Made by a program: the position numbers and the translations under genes. Below are positions 45,228 through 53,344 of a stretch of DNA of 64,000 bases, piece by piece. Source of the stretch: Acinetobacter sp. WCHAc010034 (lineage in GTDB: Bacteria > Pseudomonadota > Gammaproteobacteria > Pseudomonadales > Moraxellaceae). The notes below the pieces were generated by a model. It made no database searches. It had not been told where the DNA came from and worked only from the letters and a program-made list of their open reading frames with translations. Location of the stretch: contig NZ_CP032279.1 of the NCBI RefSeq assembly GCF_001696615.3, positions 3,224,001-3,288,000 on the forward strand, given 5' to 3'. The first letter of the stretch is position 1; each line of letters opens with the position of its first letter.

Positions 45228-46241
45228 TTACTTCCCGCTGTTGGCTTTCACGATTTGGTCAAATATGCCGTCATTTTCAAAGTGGGTTTTCTGCACTTTG
45301 TCCCAGCCGCCGAATTCCTTATCAATAGTGACCAGTTTCAGCGGCTTGAATGCGCTTTTATACTGCGCCAGCACTTTTTCATTGCGCGGGCGGTAAAAGT
45401 TTTCCGCGGCAATCTGCTGGCCGCGCGGCGAGTAAAGGAAGTTCAGATAGCCTTGGGTGAGGTATCTGCTGCCGTTTTTCTCGGCATTTTTTTCGACAAT
45501 GGCGACAGGAGGCTCAGCCAGAATTGACAGCGACGGCGTCACAATTTCAAATTTCCCCGGCTGCTCGCGGATGGCCAAATGCGCTTCATTTTCCCAAGCC
45601 AGCAGCACGTCGCCTATGCCGCGCTCGGCAAAGGTCGTGGTTGCGCCGCGCGCTCCAGAGTCCAGCACCTTGGTGTTTTTATAGATTTTGCGGACAAATT
45701 CCTGCGCTTTCGCGTCATTGCCGCCGGCCTGATGCTTGGCCCAGGCCCAAGCCGCCAAATAGTTCCAGCGCGCGCCGCCGGAGGTTTTCGGGTTCGGGGT
45801 AATGATGCCCACGCCCGGCTTGACTAAGTCGCCCCAGTCTTTAATGCCTTTGGGATTGCCTTTGCGCACTAAAAATACGATGGTGGAGGTGTAGGGCGTA
45901 GAGTTATGAGGCAGCTTCTTTTGCCAGTCCGCAGGCAGCAGCCGGGTTTTTTGCGCAATGACGTCAATATCGGCAGCCAATGCCAAAGTCACGACATCCG
46001 CATCCAGCCCGTCAATGACGGCGCGCGCCTGCTTGCCTGAACCGCCATGCGACTGCTTGAAGTTGATTTGCTGGCCGGTGCGGCTCTGCCAGTACTTGCC
46101 GAACTCTTTATTGACATCTTCATACAGCTCACGGGTTGGGTCGTATGAAACATTTAAAAAGTCTTTGGCGGCGGCGCTGAAGGACACAGCGGAAACTACT
46201 GCAGCCAAAACCCCAAGTTTTAATTTCGCTGAAATGCTCAT
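45228..46241 (-). CDS. sbp: Sulfate-binding protein of the ABC transporter (copy 1)
   Basis: This 337-residue periplasmic protein has a signal peptide ([15 protein letters not shown], cleaved near residue 25). The core sequence has [20 protein letters not shown] and [34 protein letters not shown], the usual Sbp/CysP signature, with conserved [11 protein letters not shown] (about 165). It delivers sulfate or thiosulfate to CysTWA. It is about 80% identical by eye to the product at 48059-49063, and large stretches of DNA are nearly identical (for example 45715-45830 against 48540-48660). It is the first gene of the hydrolase-cysTWA-cysB transcript and shares a 40-bp upstream block with the second copy. 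Confidence 0.93.
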   Translation of the reverse strand: MSISAKLKLGVLAAVVSAVSFSAAAKDFLNVSYDPTRELYEDVNKEFGKYWQSRTGQQINFKQSHGGSGKQARAVIDGLDADVVTLALAADIDVIAQKTRLLPADWQKKLPHNSTPYTSTIVFLVRKGNPKGIKDWGDLVKPGVGIITPNPKTSGGARWNYLAAWAWAKHQAGGNDAKAQEFVRKIYKNTKVLDSGARGATTTFAERGIGDVLLAWENEAHLAIREQPGKFEIVTPSLSILAEPPVAIVEKNAEKNGSRYLTQGYLNFLYSPRGQQIAAENFYRPRNEKVLAQYKSAFKPLKLVTIDKEFGGWDKVQKTHFENDGIFDQIVKANSGK

Positions 46242-46594
46242 GCGGGCCTCAATTTTTTCAATAATTTATTGCATGGGGCAAGAATAGCTTGAGTGTTTAT
46301 GCATAAAAAATAATAAAAAATGAATTTTATATGAATAAAAAAGCAATAAAGCTGATCTTGCGCCCTGAGCGCCGGAGCAGTGAACAATGCCGGCGCTTTT
46401 ATAGCTAAATTCTGTATTACATATAATTTCTTATAAAATATGATTTCATTAGGTTTTTGGCGTATTAACCATTTAGGAAATTAACGGATGGCGCTTGCAC
46501 TGCCTCATTTTTCTTTTAGAAGTTTAAATGCCTTTGCGCAGGCAAGATCCTCCTTTGGAAAGACCCAAAGATACCGTCTCAGAGGTCAAGAGGA
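46242..46594. other. Region between sbp copy 1 and the transposase
   Basis: No gene is visible. The half next to sbp is AT-rich and carries its promoter (see the upstream block). The half next to the transposase (from about 46490) should contain the far end of the IS110 element. No terminal inverted repeat or target duplication is expected in this family, and I saw none. Confidence 0.4.
46305..46344 (-). promoter_or_regulatory. Conserved 40-bp block upstream of sbp copy 1
   Basis: Matches the block at 49135-49174 at 36 of 40 positions by eye (AAAAAATAATAA.AAA.GAATTTTATAT.A.TAAAAAAGC). It begins about 65 bases upstream of the sbp start in each case. The AT-rich, well conserved sequence is what a CysB-binding site and promoter would look like. 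Confidence 0.55.
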
Positions 46595-47584
46595 TTATTG
46601 AGAATTGGCGCAATAATTCTCCTGATACGGCCGCTGGTGCTTGAGTACGCCATAACACAGATGAATCAGCTTCCTCATCGCAGCGCCAACCGCCATCATC
46701 TTGGTTTTGCCATTGGCCAGCAGCCTGTCATTCATCCCTTTTATGTGGGGATTATGCCGGGTTGCGACAATCGCCGCCATATATAAGCCGGCCCGTATTT
46801 TCGACGGGCCGGCTTTGGATAGGCGGCTCCTGCCGTGAATGGAGCTGCCCGACTGCCTTTGAATGGGCACCAGGCCGGCAAAGGCCGCCGCCTGGCTCGC
46901 CCTTTCAAAAGCATGGCTGCGCAAGAAGCTGAGCATTAATAAACTGGTCCGGTCTGCAATGGCCGGAATGCTGCTGAGCAGCGCCTTGTCATTTTTTAAA
47001 TCAGGATGCTGATCAATGTGGTCATCAATCTGCCGGTCGAGATCCTGAATATGCCTGCTTAACTGCTTAATATTCTTATGGATCGACTGAAGTACCGGTT
47101 CTATCGTGAAGGTAGACTCCGCTTTTTCCAAACGGTTTTCTTCACGCTGCAGATCTTCACCAAGCACAGCCCTTCGATCCAGCAAAGCGTTCAGCAGTTG
47201 AATATGTCCGGGCAGAGGCTGCCAAAAATGCAGATCCGCAGTCATCGCAAACCGGGCCAGAACTTCACTGTCAGCCTTGTCTGTCTTATTCAGCCTGGAC
47301 ATGCTCTGAGCAAAATACCGGGCTCTGGCGGGATTCGCCACACAGACTTGAAAGCCTGCATCAAATAAATGTCTAGCTAGGCGTTCATGATAGACAGAAG
47401 TGGCTTCCATTAAGGCAATGGCCTGCGCAGGGCCTGCAGCATGATGATTCAGCCAGGCCTGAAGCTGCTCAAAGCCTTTGGGCGTATTCGGAAAGGTTTT
47501 GGTTTTCTTTTTGCCTGCAGAATCTTCTAAAATCAAACAGCAGTCAATTTTAGCTTTGGCGACATCAATACCGAGATAAAACAT
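46595..47584 (-). CDS. IS110-family transposase
   Basis: This 329-residue protein has the N-terminal RuvC-like DEDD nuclease domain of IS110: FYLGIDVAKAKIDCCLI (first Asp), ALMEATSVYHERLARHL (Glu), and KTDKADSEVLARFA (Asp-Asp) near residues 100-115. A coiled stretch follows at about 150-195, then the C-terminal Transposase_20 domain with SIPAIADRTSLLMLSF and AFAGLVPIQRQSGSS (about 205-255), which carries the reactive Ser. It catalyses recombination at a dinucleotide core under the guidance of an RNA made by the element. It appears intact. Confidence 0.9.
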   Translation of the reverse strand: MFYLGIDVAKAKIDCCLILEDSAGKKKTKTFPNTPKGFEQLQAWLNHHAAGPAQAIALMEATSVYHERLARHLFDAGFQVCVANPARARYFAQSMSRLNKTDKADSEVLARFAMTADLHFWQPLPGHIQLLNALLDRRAVLGEDLQREENRLEKAESTFTIEPVLQSIHKNIKQLSRHIQDLDRQIDDHIDQHPDLKNDKALLSSIPAIADRTSLLMLSFLRSHAFERASQAAAFAGLVPIQRQSGSSIHGRSRLSKAGPSKIRAGLYMAAIVATRHNPHIKGMNDRLLANGKTKMMAVGAAMRKLIHLCYGVLKHQRPYQENYCANSQ

Positions 47585-47659
47585 AATCTTACCTGCCTTA
47601 TTTATTCAATTATTTTTTTTCAGCATAACCGCCGTCTTTTCTTGCGAATCCAGCATCGA

Positions 47660-47790
47660 GGTGCTTAGTTACTGTCCAGAGTTGTGCAGGCGGTCAGGGC
47701 AAGCAGCAGGTTTTATCTTTGGGCCAAACTCTAAGTTTTAGGAGCAACCAAACTCTGCTGTTTGCGTATAGTGAGAGCTAATCACTATGT
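47660..47790 (-). ncRNA. Candidate bridge (guide) RNA of the IS110 element
   Basis: In IS110 elements the noncoding end upstream of the transposase makes a bridge RNA with two guide loops. This region has the expected kind of structure on the minus strand: AGAGTTTGG occurs twice (plus-strand CCAAACTCT at 47724-47732 and 47748-47756), AACTCTGG lies downstream (about 47682-47675) and could pair with either, and a perfect 7-bp hairpin is at 47768-47788 (ATAGTGA and TCACTAT). I did not fold it. The assignment is from position and from these repeats only. Confidence 0.35.
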
Positions 47791-47820
47791 GAGTTAAGAT
47801 ACAAGGAAGCAAAAGTCTTT

Positions 47821-47877
47821 CGTTGCCCATACACGGCATCCCTGCCGTGATGGGCAACGTGCGGCATCCATGCCGCA
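47821..47877. repeat. Two adjacent hairpins, dispersed repeat copy
   Basis: CGTTGCCCATACACGGCA and TGCCGTGATGGGCAACG form a 17-bp stem, one base bulged, at 47821-47859. TGCGGCATCCATGCCGCA at 47860-47877 forms a second stem. They are followed by CTCGCGTATCCGAAATTGACTTTACTC, which is like the sequence after the hairpin at 8491-8548. It lies outside the IS element as I place it. The rest of 47585-48058 holds the IS end and AT-rich sequence, and no gene. Confidence 0.6.
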
Positions 47878-48058
47878 CTCGCGTATCCGAAATTGACTTT
47901 ACTCAGAGTTAGAATGCCAAAGATGATTTTCACGGGCAGTTTAAGCAAACTTAGCTATAAATGATCGTGCTGATGTTTAATCAATACTCGATTTCTTGAA
48001 TATATATGGCTAAATTCTGAAACTATCTAGGTAATTGGTCATATAGGATTGAGTTTGG

Positions 48059-49063
48059 CTATTTGACGCTGTTGGCTTTCACGATTTGGTCAAATACGCC
48101 GCCGTTCTCAAAATGCCGCTTTTGAACTTTAGCCCATCCGCCGAATTCTTTATCAATAGTGACCAGCTTCAGCGGCTTAAAGACGGATTTATGCTTGGCC
48201 AGCACCGCTGTATTGCGCGGACGGTAGAAGTTATTGGCGGCAATGTTTTGGCCAGTCGGTGAATACAGGTAGTTCAGGTAGGCTTTCGCCAGATTTTCAT
48301 TGCCGTCTTTTTTGGCGTTCTTTTCTATAATCGCGACAGGAGGCTCGGCCAAAATTGACAGCGATGGCGTCACAATTTCAAATTTTCCCGGCTGCTCGCG
48401 GATGGCCAGATGCGCTTCATTTTCCCAAGCCAGCAGCACATCGCCTATGCCGCGTTCGGCAAAGGTGGTGGTTGCGCCGCGCGCTCCGGAATCCAGCACT
48501 TTAGTCTGTTTGTAAATTTGACGGACAAAGGCCTGCGCTTTCGCGTCATTGCCGCCGGCCTGATGCTTGGCCCATGCCCAGGCTGCTAAATAGTTCCAGC
48601 GCGCGCCGCCGGAGGTTTTCGGGTTCGGGGTAATGATTTCTACGCCCGGCTTGACTAGGTCGCCCCAGTCTTTAATGCTTTTCGGGTTGCCTTTGCGCAC
48701 TAAAAATACGATGGTGGAAGTATAGGGCGTAGAATTGTTCGGAAACTTTTTCTGCCAGTCTTTCGGCAGCAGATTTGAATTTTCCGCTATGGCGTCAATA
48801 TCGGCGGCCAGCGCCAGAGTCACGACATCCGCATCCAAGCCGTCAATAACGGAGCGCGCCTGCTTGCCTGAGCCGCCATGCGACTGCTTGAAGTTAATGT
48901 CTTGGCCGGTGGTTTTCTTCCAGTAGGCGCCAAATTCCTTATTGAAGTTTTCGTACAGTTCGCGGGTAGGGTCGTAGGAAACGTTGAGAAAGTCTTTTGC
49001 AAGCGCACTGAACGATGCTGCTGAAACAAGTGCTGCTAAAACCCCGATTTTTAATGAGCGCAT
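48059..49063 (-). CDS. sbp: Sulfate-binding protein of the ABC transporter (copy 2)
   Basis: A 334-residue periplasmic sulfate-binding protein with a signal peptide ([16 protein letters not shown], cleaved near residue 23). It is clearly a duplicate of the 45228-46241 gene, with changes concentrated in a few helices (for example [15 protein letters not shown] against [15 protein letters not shown]). ATG 49063 has AAGGAG upstream and gives the same N terminus layout as copy 1. It is cut off from the cysTWA genes by the IS110 element and has its own promoter block (49135-49174). It could supply a second binding protein with slightly different anion preference. Confidence 0.93.
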   Translation of the reverse strand: MRSLKIGVLAALVSAASFSALAKDFLNVSYDPTRELYENFNKEFGAYWKKTTGQDINFKQSHGGSGKQARSVIDGLDADVVTLALAADIDAIAENSNLLPKDWQKKFPNNSTPYTSTIVFLVRKGNPKSIKDWGDLVKPGVEIITPNPKTSGGARWNYLAAWAWAKHQAGGNDAKAQAFVRQIYKQTKVLDSGARGATTTFAERGIGDVLLAWENEAHLAIREQPGKFEIVTPSLSILAEPPVAIIEKNAKKDGNENLAKAYLNYLYSPTGQNIAANNFYRPRNTAVLAKHKSVFKPLKLVTIDKEFGGWAKVQKRHFENGGVFDQIVKANSVK

Positions 49064-49134
49064 TTGGCTCTCCTTTAAATTTGAATTATTGATTTCTGCT
49101 GACATGGCGAAGAATAGCGCTGTCTTTAATGTTG

Positions 49135-49174
49135 AAAAAATAATAAGAAACGAATTTTATATCAGTAAAAAAGC
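49135..49174 (-). promoter_or_regulatory. Conserved 40-bp block upstream of sbp copy 2
   Basis: Nearly the same sequence as 46305-46344, and placed at a similar distance from its sbp start (72 against 64 bases). The match extends a few bases further (AAGAATAGC on the sbp side). It points to common control, most likely by CysB. Confidence 0.55.
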
Positions 49175-49230
49175 TATCAAACCGGCGGCGCTGTTCTTAA
49201 ACTAGCTGATTATTTGCAGGATGTTTTGAT

Positions 49231-50040
49231 ATGCCATGTTTTAAGAATGCACAGGCAGTCAATGAAGTTTCAGTGTGGGACCGCGCTTTTCATTATGGCG
49301 ATGGATGCTTTACGACAGCGCGCTTGCGCGGTGGCGCCATTGAACTGCATGACCGGCATTTGGCGCGCCTGCATAACGCCAATGAGCGTCTTTACCTGCA
49401 TGCAGACTTAAGCCTGATTCAGCAGACGCTTGAGTTGATTCAGCAGCATCCGGACGCATCAGGAACGCTGAAAATCATCATCAGCCGCGGCGAAGGCCAG
49501 CGCGGCTACAGCCTGCCGGAGCATCCGGCTGATGTATGGGCATTTTATTACCCTAAACCGGCGGAAGATTTCAGTTATGAGCTGATTCAGTGTGGGGTGC
49601 TGCAGCAGGCGATTGGCCTCAGCATGCCGGATTTAACCGGCTTGAAATCGCTGAACCGCCTGGAGCAGGTCATGCTGAAGCGTGAAGCCGATCTGAACGG
49701 CTGGCCGGAAGCCTTGGCTGCTGATGTGCAGGGCGCGGTTGCGGAAGGCGTAAGCAGCAACTGCTTTATTCGCATAAACAATGCATGGATTACGCCGGAA
49801 CTTCGCTATAATGGCGTGCATGGCGTAATGCGCGCTGAGATTTTATCCCGCATGCAGGCGCAGGGCATTGCCTGTACGCAGCGCCGTGTAGATCTGAATG
49901 AAATTGCAGATTTCCAGAGCCTGTTTTTCTGCAATGCGCTCAGCCCGATGAAAATTGCGTCCAGTTTAAATGGCGCGCCTTTAGCTGTTCAGCCTTGTAC
50001 TGAACTTTTCCATCTTCTTCAATTGAATCAGATCCGCTAA
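49231..50040 (+). CDS. pabC: Aminodeoxychorismate lyase
   Basis: A PLP fold-type IV enzyme of 269 residues that splits 4-amino-4-deoxychorismate to p-aminobenzoate and pyruvate in folate synthesis. The start DRAFHYGDGCFTTARLRGG (about 17-35), the catalytic Lys in TGLKSLNRLEQVM (near residue 140) and EGVSSNCFIRINNAWITPE (about 172-190) are typical. The pabC-mltG-tmk order is conserved in gamma-proteobacteria, and it ends one base before the mltG start. Start ATG 49231; cytosolic. Confidence 0.9.
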   Translation: MPCFKNAQAVNEVSVWDRAFHYGDGCFTTARLRGGAIELHDRHLARLHNANERLYLHADLSLIQQTLELIQQHPDASGTLKIIISRGEGQRGYSLPEHPADVWAFYYPKPAEDFSYELIQCGVLQQAIGLSMPDLTGLKSLNRLEQVMLKREADLNGWPEALAADVQGAVAEGVSSNCFIRINNAWITPELRYNGVHGVMRAEILSRMQAQGIACTQRRVDLNEIADFQSLFFCNALSPMKIASSLNGAPLAVQPCTELFHLLQLNQIR

Positions 50041-50041
50041 T

Positions 50042-51073
50042 ATGTCTTCTGCCCCGCAAAAATCGAAAAAGAACAAGCCCAAAGCCATTCTGCTGGCCGC
50101 TGCCGGCCTGGCTGTCCTGCTGTGCACTGTTTTATGGTCAAGCTTATTCAAGCCCTATCCTGTAGAAGGCAAGAAGCAGATGCTGGCGATTGGCGCAGGA
50201 GACACCTATTCCGGCTTTATTGACCGCTTGGCCAAGGAAGATAAAGTCAGCTTTCCGGTTATTTTAAAGCTGTATCAGAAGCTGATGATTCACGACACCT
50301 TAAAGGCCGGCGTGTATGAAGTGCGCCAAGGCATGAGCGTGCGGGAAGTGATGCAGATGATTTCCAATGCCGACAACGCGCAGATGAACCGTATTTTAGT
50401 GATTGAAGGCACAACCTTTAAGCAGCTGATAGACGCCCTGAAAAAAGATGATCTGGTCACGCATGAGGTCAGCAATCTGCCTTATGCGCAGATTTTGGCT
50501 GCGCTGGAAATTCCTTATGAGCATCCTGAAGGCTTGTTTGCGCCGGACACTTACTTTTTCGCCAAGGGCGAATCAGACAAAAAAATTCTGAAAGATCTGT
50601 ATCTGCGCCAAATGAAAGCGCTGGATCAGGCCTGGGCAAACCGCGCGCCGGATTTGCCGTATAAGGATAAATATGAAGCGCTGATTATGGCGTCGATTGT
50701 GGAAAAAGAAACCAGCCTGGACAGCGAGCTGGAGCAGGTGTCCGGGGTATTTGCGCGCCGTCTGAAGCTGGGCATGCGCCTGCAGACCGACCCGACCGTC
50801 ATTTACGGCATGGGCGATAAATATGCAGGCAATATTACCCGGCAGGATTTGCGGACGCCAACGCCTTATAATACCTATACCATCAGCGGCCTGCCGCCGA
50901 CGCCTATTGCATTGCCAAGCAAAAAAGCCATTGAGGCGGCCATGCATCCGGATCAGTCCAGCAATATCTACTTTGTTGCCACGGGCAACGGCGGCCACAA
51001 ATTCACTGCGACTTTGCAGGATCATAACCGCGCCGTGCAGGAATATCTTGCTGTCATGCGTTCAAAAAATTAA
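50042..51073 (+). CDS. mltG: Endolytic murein transglycosylase MltG
   Basis: The 343-residue protein has one N-terminal membrane helix (about 14-35, AILLAAAGLAVLLCTVLWSSLF) and a YceG-type catalytic domain. The catalytic Glu is in MASIVEKETS (about residues 217-226). Conserved flanks are YEHPEGLFAPDTYFF (about 161-175) and DPTVIYG (about 254-260). MltG cuts nascent glycan strands near the membrane and sets their length. It lies between pabC and tmk with almost no gap, so the three are probably translated from one mRNA. Confidence 0.92.
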   Translation: MSSAPQKSKKNKPKAILLAAAGLAVLLCTVLWSSLFKPYPVEGKKQMLAIGAGDTYSGFIDRLAKEDKVSFPVILKLYQKLMIHDTLKAGVYEVRQGMSVREVMQMISNADNAQMNRILVIEGTTFKQLIDALKKDDLVTHEVSNLPYAQILAALEIPYEHPEGLFAPDTYFFAKGESDKKILKDLYLRQMKALDQAWANRAPDLPYKDKYEALIMASIVEKETSLDSELEQVSGVFARRLKLGMRLQTDPTVIYGMGDKYAGNITRQDLRTPTPYNTYTISGLPPTPIALPSKKAIEAAMHPDQSSNIYFVATGNGGHKFTATLQDHNRAVQEYLAVMRSKN

Positions 51074-51076
51074 GGA

Positions 51077-51679
51077 GTGAGCATGTTTATCAGTTTTGAA
51101 GGCACCGAAGGGGTTGGCAAAACCACGCTCATCCGCAAAATTTATGACCGCTTGATCAGTCAGGGCCAGGACGTGGTGCTGACCCGCGAGCCGGGCGGCA
51201 CGCCGATGGCGGAGCAGATCCGCGCGCTGCTGCTGTCGGTGAATCACGATGAGAAAATGTGCAGCGATACCGAGCTGCTGCTGATGTACGCGGCCCGCGC
51301 GCAGCATGTTGATCAGGTGATCCTGCCGGCATTGAATGCAGGCAAGACCGTGCTGTGCGACCGCTTTACGGACGCCAGCTTCGCCTATCAATGCGCGGGA
51401 CGCGGCCTCAGCGAAGCCAAGCTGCAGCTGCTGAATGACAGCTTTGTCAGCCGCATGCCGGATTTGACTTTTTGGCTGGATGCGCCGATTGAGCTGGGCA
51501 TGAACCGCGCCCGCGCGCGCGGCGCGCTGGACCGTTTTGAGCAGGAAAAAGCCGCGTTCTTTGAGAAAGTCAGGGCCGGCTATCAGACCTTGTCTGAGCG
51601 CCATCCGGAACGGGTCAAGCGCTTGGATGCCGCACAGACGCCTGAACAGGTTTTTGCGCAGGCGCTGCAGTATTTTTAA
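51077..51679 (+). CDS. tmk: Thymidylate kinase
   Basis: This 200-residue kinase converts dTMP to dTDP with ATP. The P-loop FEGTEGVGKTTL (about 6-17), the LTREPGGTPMAEQIR segment (about 37-51), the DR(F/Y) motif in LCDRFTDASFAYQ (about 94-106) and the lid region near residue 145 are normal for the E. coli-type enzyme. The gene is three bases after mltG, with AAGGAG before its ATG at 51077. It is followed by an inverted repeat. Cytosolic homodimer. Confidence 0.95.
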   Translation: MSMFISFEGTEGVGKTTLIRKIYDRLISQGQDVVLTREPGGTPMAEQIRALLLSVNHDEKMCSDTELLLMYAARAQHVDQVILPALNAGKTVLCDRFTDASFAYQCAGRGLSEAKLQLLNDSFVSRMPDLTFWLDAPIELGMNRARARGALDRFEQEKAAFFEKVRAGYQTLSERHPERVKRLDAAQTPEQVFAQALQYF

Positions 51680-51719
51680 TCGGTCTAAAATGCCATAGCT
51701 TTCCTGCGCAGACTGATTT

Positions 51720-51760
51720 AAAAGATCATGCATAAATGAAAATTATGGATGATCTTTTTT
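51720..51760 (+). terminator. Inverted repeat after tmk
   Basis: AAAAGATCAT (51720-51729) and ATGATCTTTT (51749-51758), then TTT, form a 10-bp stem with a 19-base loop. It ends right before the next start codon, so the thioesterase gene may rely on read-through or a short leader. Confidence 0.55.
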
Positions 51761-52186
51761 ATGAAAAGTACAAAACAGGAAATTATTCAGTTTTTAGCGC
51801 AGGCTTTTCCCCCGAGCTTGGCCAATTGTGAAATTGAAGCCGTGAGCGAAAAGGGCGCTTCACTTTTATGGCGGGTCAGTGAAAATGATTTGCGGCCGGG
51901 CAACACTATTTCCGGCCCAACCATGATGACCTTGGCTGATTTCGCCATGTATGTGGCGATTTTAGGGGAAATCGGCATTGTCGGGCTGGCGGTAACCACC
52001 AGCATGAATATCAACTTTTTGCGCAAGCCGTCCGGCGGTCAAAACCTGCGCGGCGTATGCAAGCTGATGAAAGTCGGCAAAGCGCTGATAGTCGCCGAAG
52101 TCTGGATTTATTCGGTTGATTCAGATGGCCCGGTGGCGCATGTGACAGGCACCTATTCCATTCCGCCGCAAAAGAATGCGGCGTAA
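51761..52186 (+). CDS. PaaI-type thioesterase
   Basis: This 141-residue hotdog-fold protein matches the PaaI/YigI acyl-CoA thioesterase group: a central GNTISGPTMMTLADFAMYVAIL segment (about 46-67) contains the Asp-like active-site turn (TLAD), and VTTSMNINFLRKPSG (about 78-92) follows. It probably cleaves a short- or medium-chain acyl-CoA or aryl-CoA in the cytosol. I chose ATG 51761, since the ATG at 51749 lies in the tmk terminator. No pathway partner is adjacent. Confidence 0.8.
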   Translation: MKSTKQEIIQFLAQAFPPSLANCEIEAVSEKGASLLWRVSENDLRPGNTISGPTMMTLADFAMYVAILGEIGIVGLAVTTSMNINFLRKPSGGQNLRGVCKLMKVGKALIVAEVWIYSVDSDGPVAHVTGTYSIPPQKNAA

Positions 52187-52372
52187 TTCCGGATTTATCA
52201 GCCAATCATTAAAAACTTTAAGGCGGCCGTCAGAATTTACTGTGCTTTATTTGGAATATTCAGCAGGAATTGATAAGCTTGCTGCATATTTTCCTGAAGC
52301 TGCTGAATGTGTCAAATCGCCAAAATGTTAAAAAAAACTATAATGAAAACAGGTGTTCAAGCAGGAAAAAGC

Positions 52373-53338
52373 ATGGATGCAGAGCATGAAGTAGTTCAGC
52401 TGTTCCGCGGCCAGGCTCAGCCCTTATCAGGCAAATTGACCGAAATGCTGAACGAGCATTATTCACATCAAACTGAGCGCCGCGGCTGCGGCTATACGCA
52501 AGCCACGCGGGTTCTAGCGGAATACATCAACGCTGAACGCAAGGCGGATGATTTTCAGGATTTAAAGCTCTTTGACGCTGCAGACGGCAAGCGCCTGCTT
52601 CAGATTTTAGCGCAGCAGAAGCTGTATGGCCTGCAGATTGCGGACTGGCGCAATCTGGATATGAACAGCCAAATTCAGGATTTTCTAAGGCATGCGCCGG
52701 CCAGCGGGTATCAGCAGCTGCTGAACAGTGAAGTGCGCCGGCAGCAGCAGCTGAGAGGCCTTGGCCAGCAGGCGGCGCTGGAGGAAAGCCGGCTGCTGTG
52801 CGGCTTAATTGAAGATATCCTGCTGCCTAAAAATCAGCAGCAGACCGGCCTGACCGAACTGCACAGCCTGCAGGAGCGTCCGAAAGTCGGCTCATGCCCA
52901 ATGGCGGAAAATTTCTTTCTGAAAATTGCGCACCGGCGCGTGCTGCGCAGCGGTGAAATCAATATTTTTGTCGATGAGCACAGCCAGCCGCTGCTGCTGG
53001 AAAAGCTGAATATGGGCGATAACCATTCCTGCATCAGCTTAAAGCCGGTATTGATGAATGGCGTGCGCCTGCCTGCAGGCTCGCTGTTTTCCGCCGACTA
53101 TGCGCCTGAAGCGGTTGCGGAAAAGCAGGCCAATAAAGAATTCAAAGGCTTCATTATGCCGTATACGGCCGTCAGCGGCTTTTGGTTCCTGCGCCTGACC
53201 ACTTTGGCGGTTTCGCCGGAAAACCGCAGGCGCGCATTCAGTACGCATTTTGAGCAGCAGGTTGCGAATGGCTTGTACAGCCCGGAAAGCACCCAAATTC
53301 AGCAGCTGCTGGATGTCGCGCTGGCGCAGTTTAGGTAA
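52373..53338 (+). CDS. Conserved hypothetical protein paired with an HDAC-like deacetylase
   Basis: The 321-residue protein (MDAEHEVVQLFRG at the start) has no signal peptide, no clear membrane segment and no family motif I recognise. It contains a Gln-rich helical region (about 115-165, QQQLRGLGQQAALEESRLL) and a beta-rich C-terminal half with SCISLKPVLMNGVRLPAGSLFSADY. ATG 52373 follows CAGGAAA. Its stop is 6 bases before the ATG of the histone deacetylase-like gene, so the two are almost surely cotranslated and may work together. A frame extending to 52307 exists but covers AT-rich leader. The other 186 bases upstream hold no gene. Confidence 0.6.
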   Translation: MDAEHEVVQLFRGQAQPLSGKLTEMLNEHYSHQTERRGCGYTQATRVLAEYINAERKADDFQDLKLFDAADGKRLLQILAQQKLYGLQIADWRNLDMNSQIQDFLRHAPASGYQQLLNSEVRRQQQLRGLGQQAALEESRLLCGLIEDILLPKNQQQTGLTELHSLQERPKVGSCPMAENFFLKIAHRRVLRSGEINIFVDEHSQPLLLEKLNMGDNHSCISLKPVLMNGVRLPAGSLFSADYAPEAVAEKQANKEFKGFIMPYTAVSGFWFLRLTTLAVSPENRRRAFSTHFEQQVANGLYSPESTQIQQLLDVALAQFR

Positions 53339-53344
53339 TTGTTT

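Larger units (their letters stand above)
46560..47800 (-). mobile_element. IS110-family insertion sequence between the two sbp genes
   Basis: A single transposase gene (46595-47584) lies between two near-identical genes of the sulfate operon. The family is IS110, identified by the DEDD-type transposase. IS110 elements lack terminal repeats and leave no target duplication, so the limits given here are estimates: about 35 bases past the stop, and about 215 bases upstream of the start including the structured noncoding region. The element breaks the gap between the sbp genes and so separates copy 2 from the operon. Confidence 0.6.

Noticed and set aside
46242..48058. Possible composite transposon around the sulfate genes
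   Set aside because: Only one transposase is present, and the flanking repeats are the sbp genes themselves rather than insertion sequences.
51062..51733. Long minus-strand frame of 223 codons opposite tmk
   Set aside because: It lies exactly antisense to a clearly functional gene with all its motifs and has a Gln/His/Arg-rich composition typical of a frame shadow.
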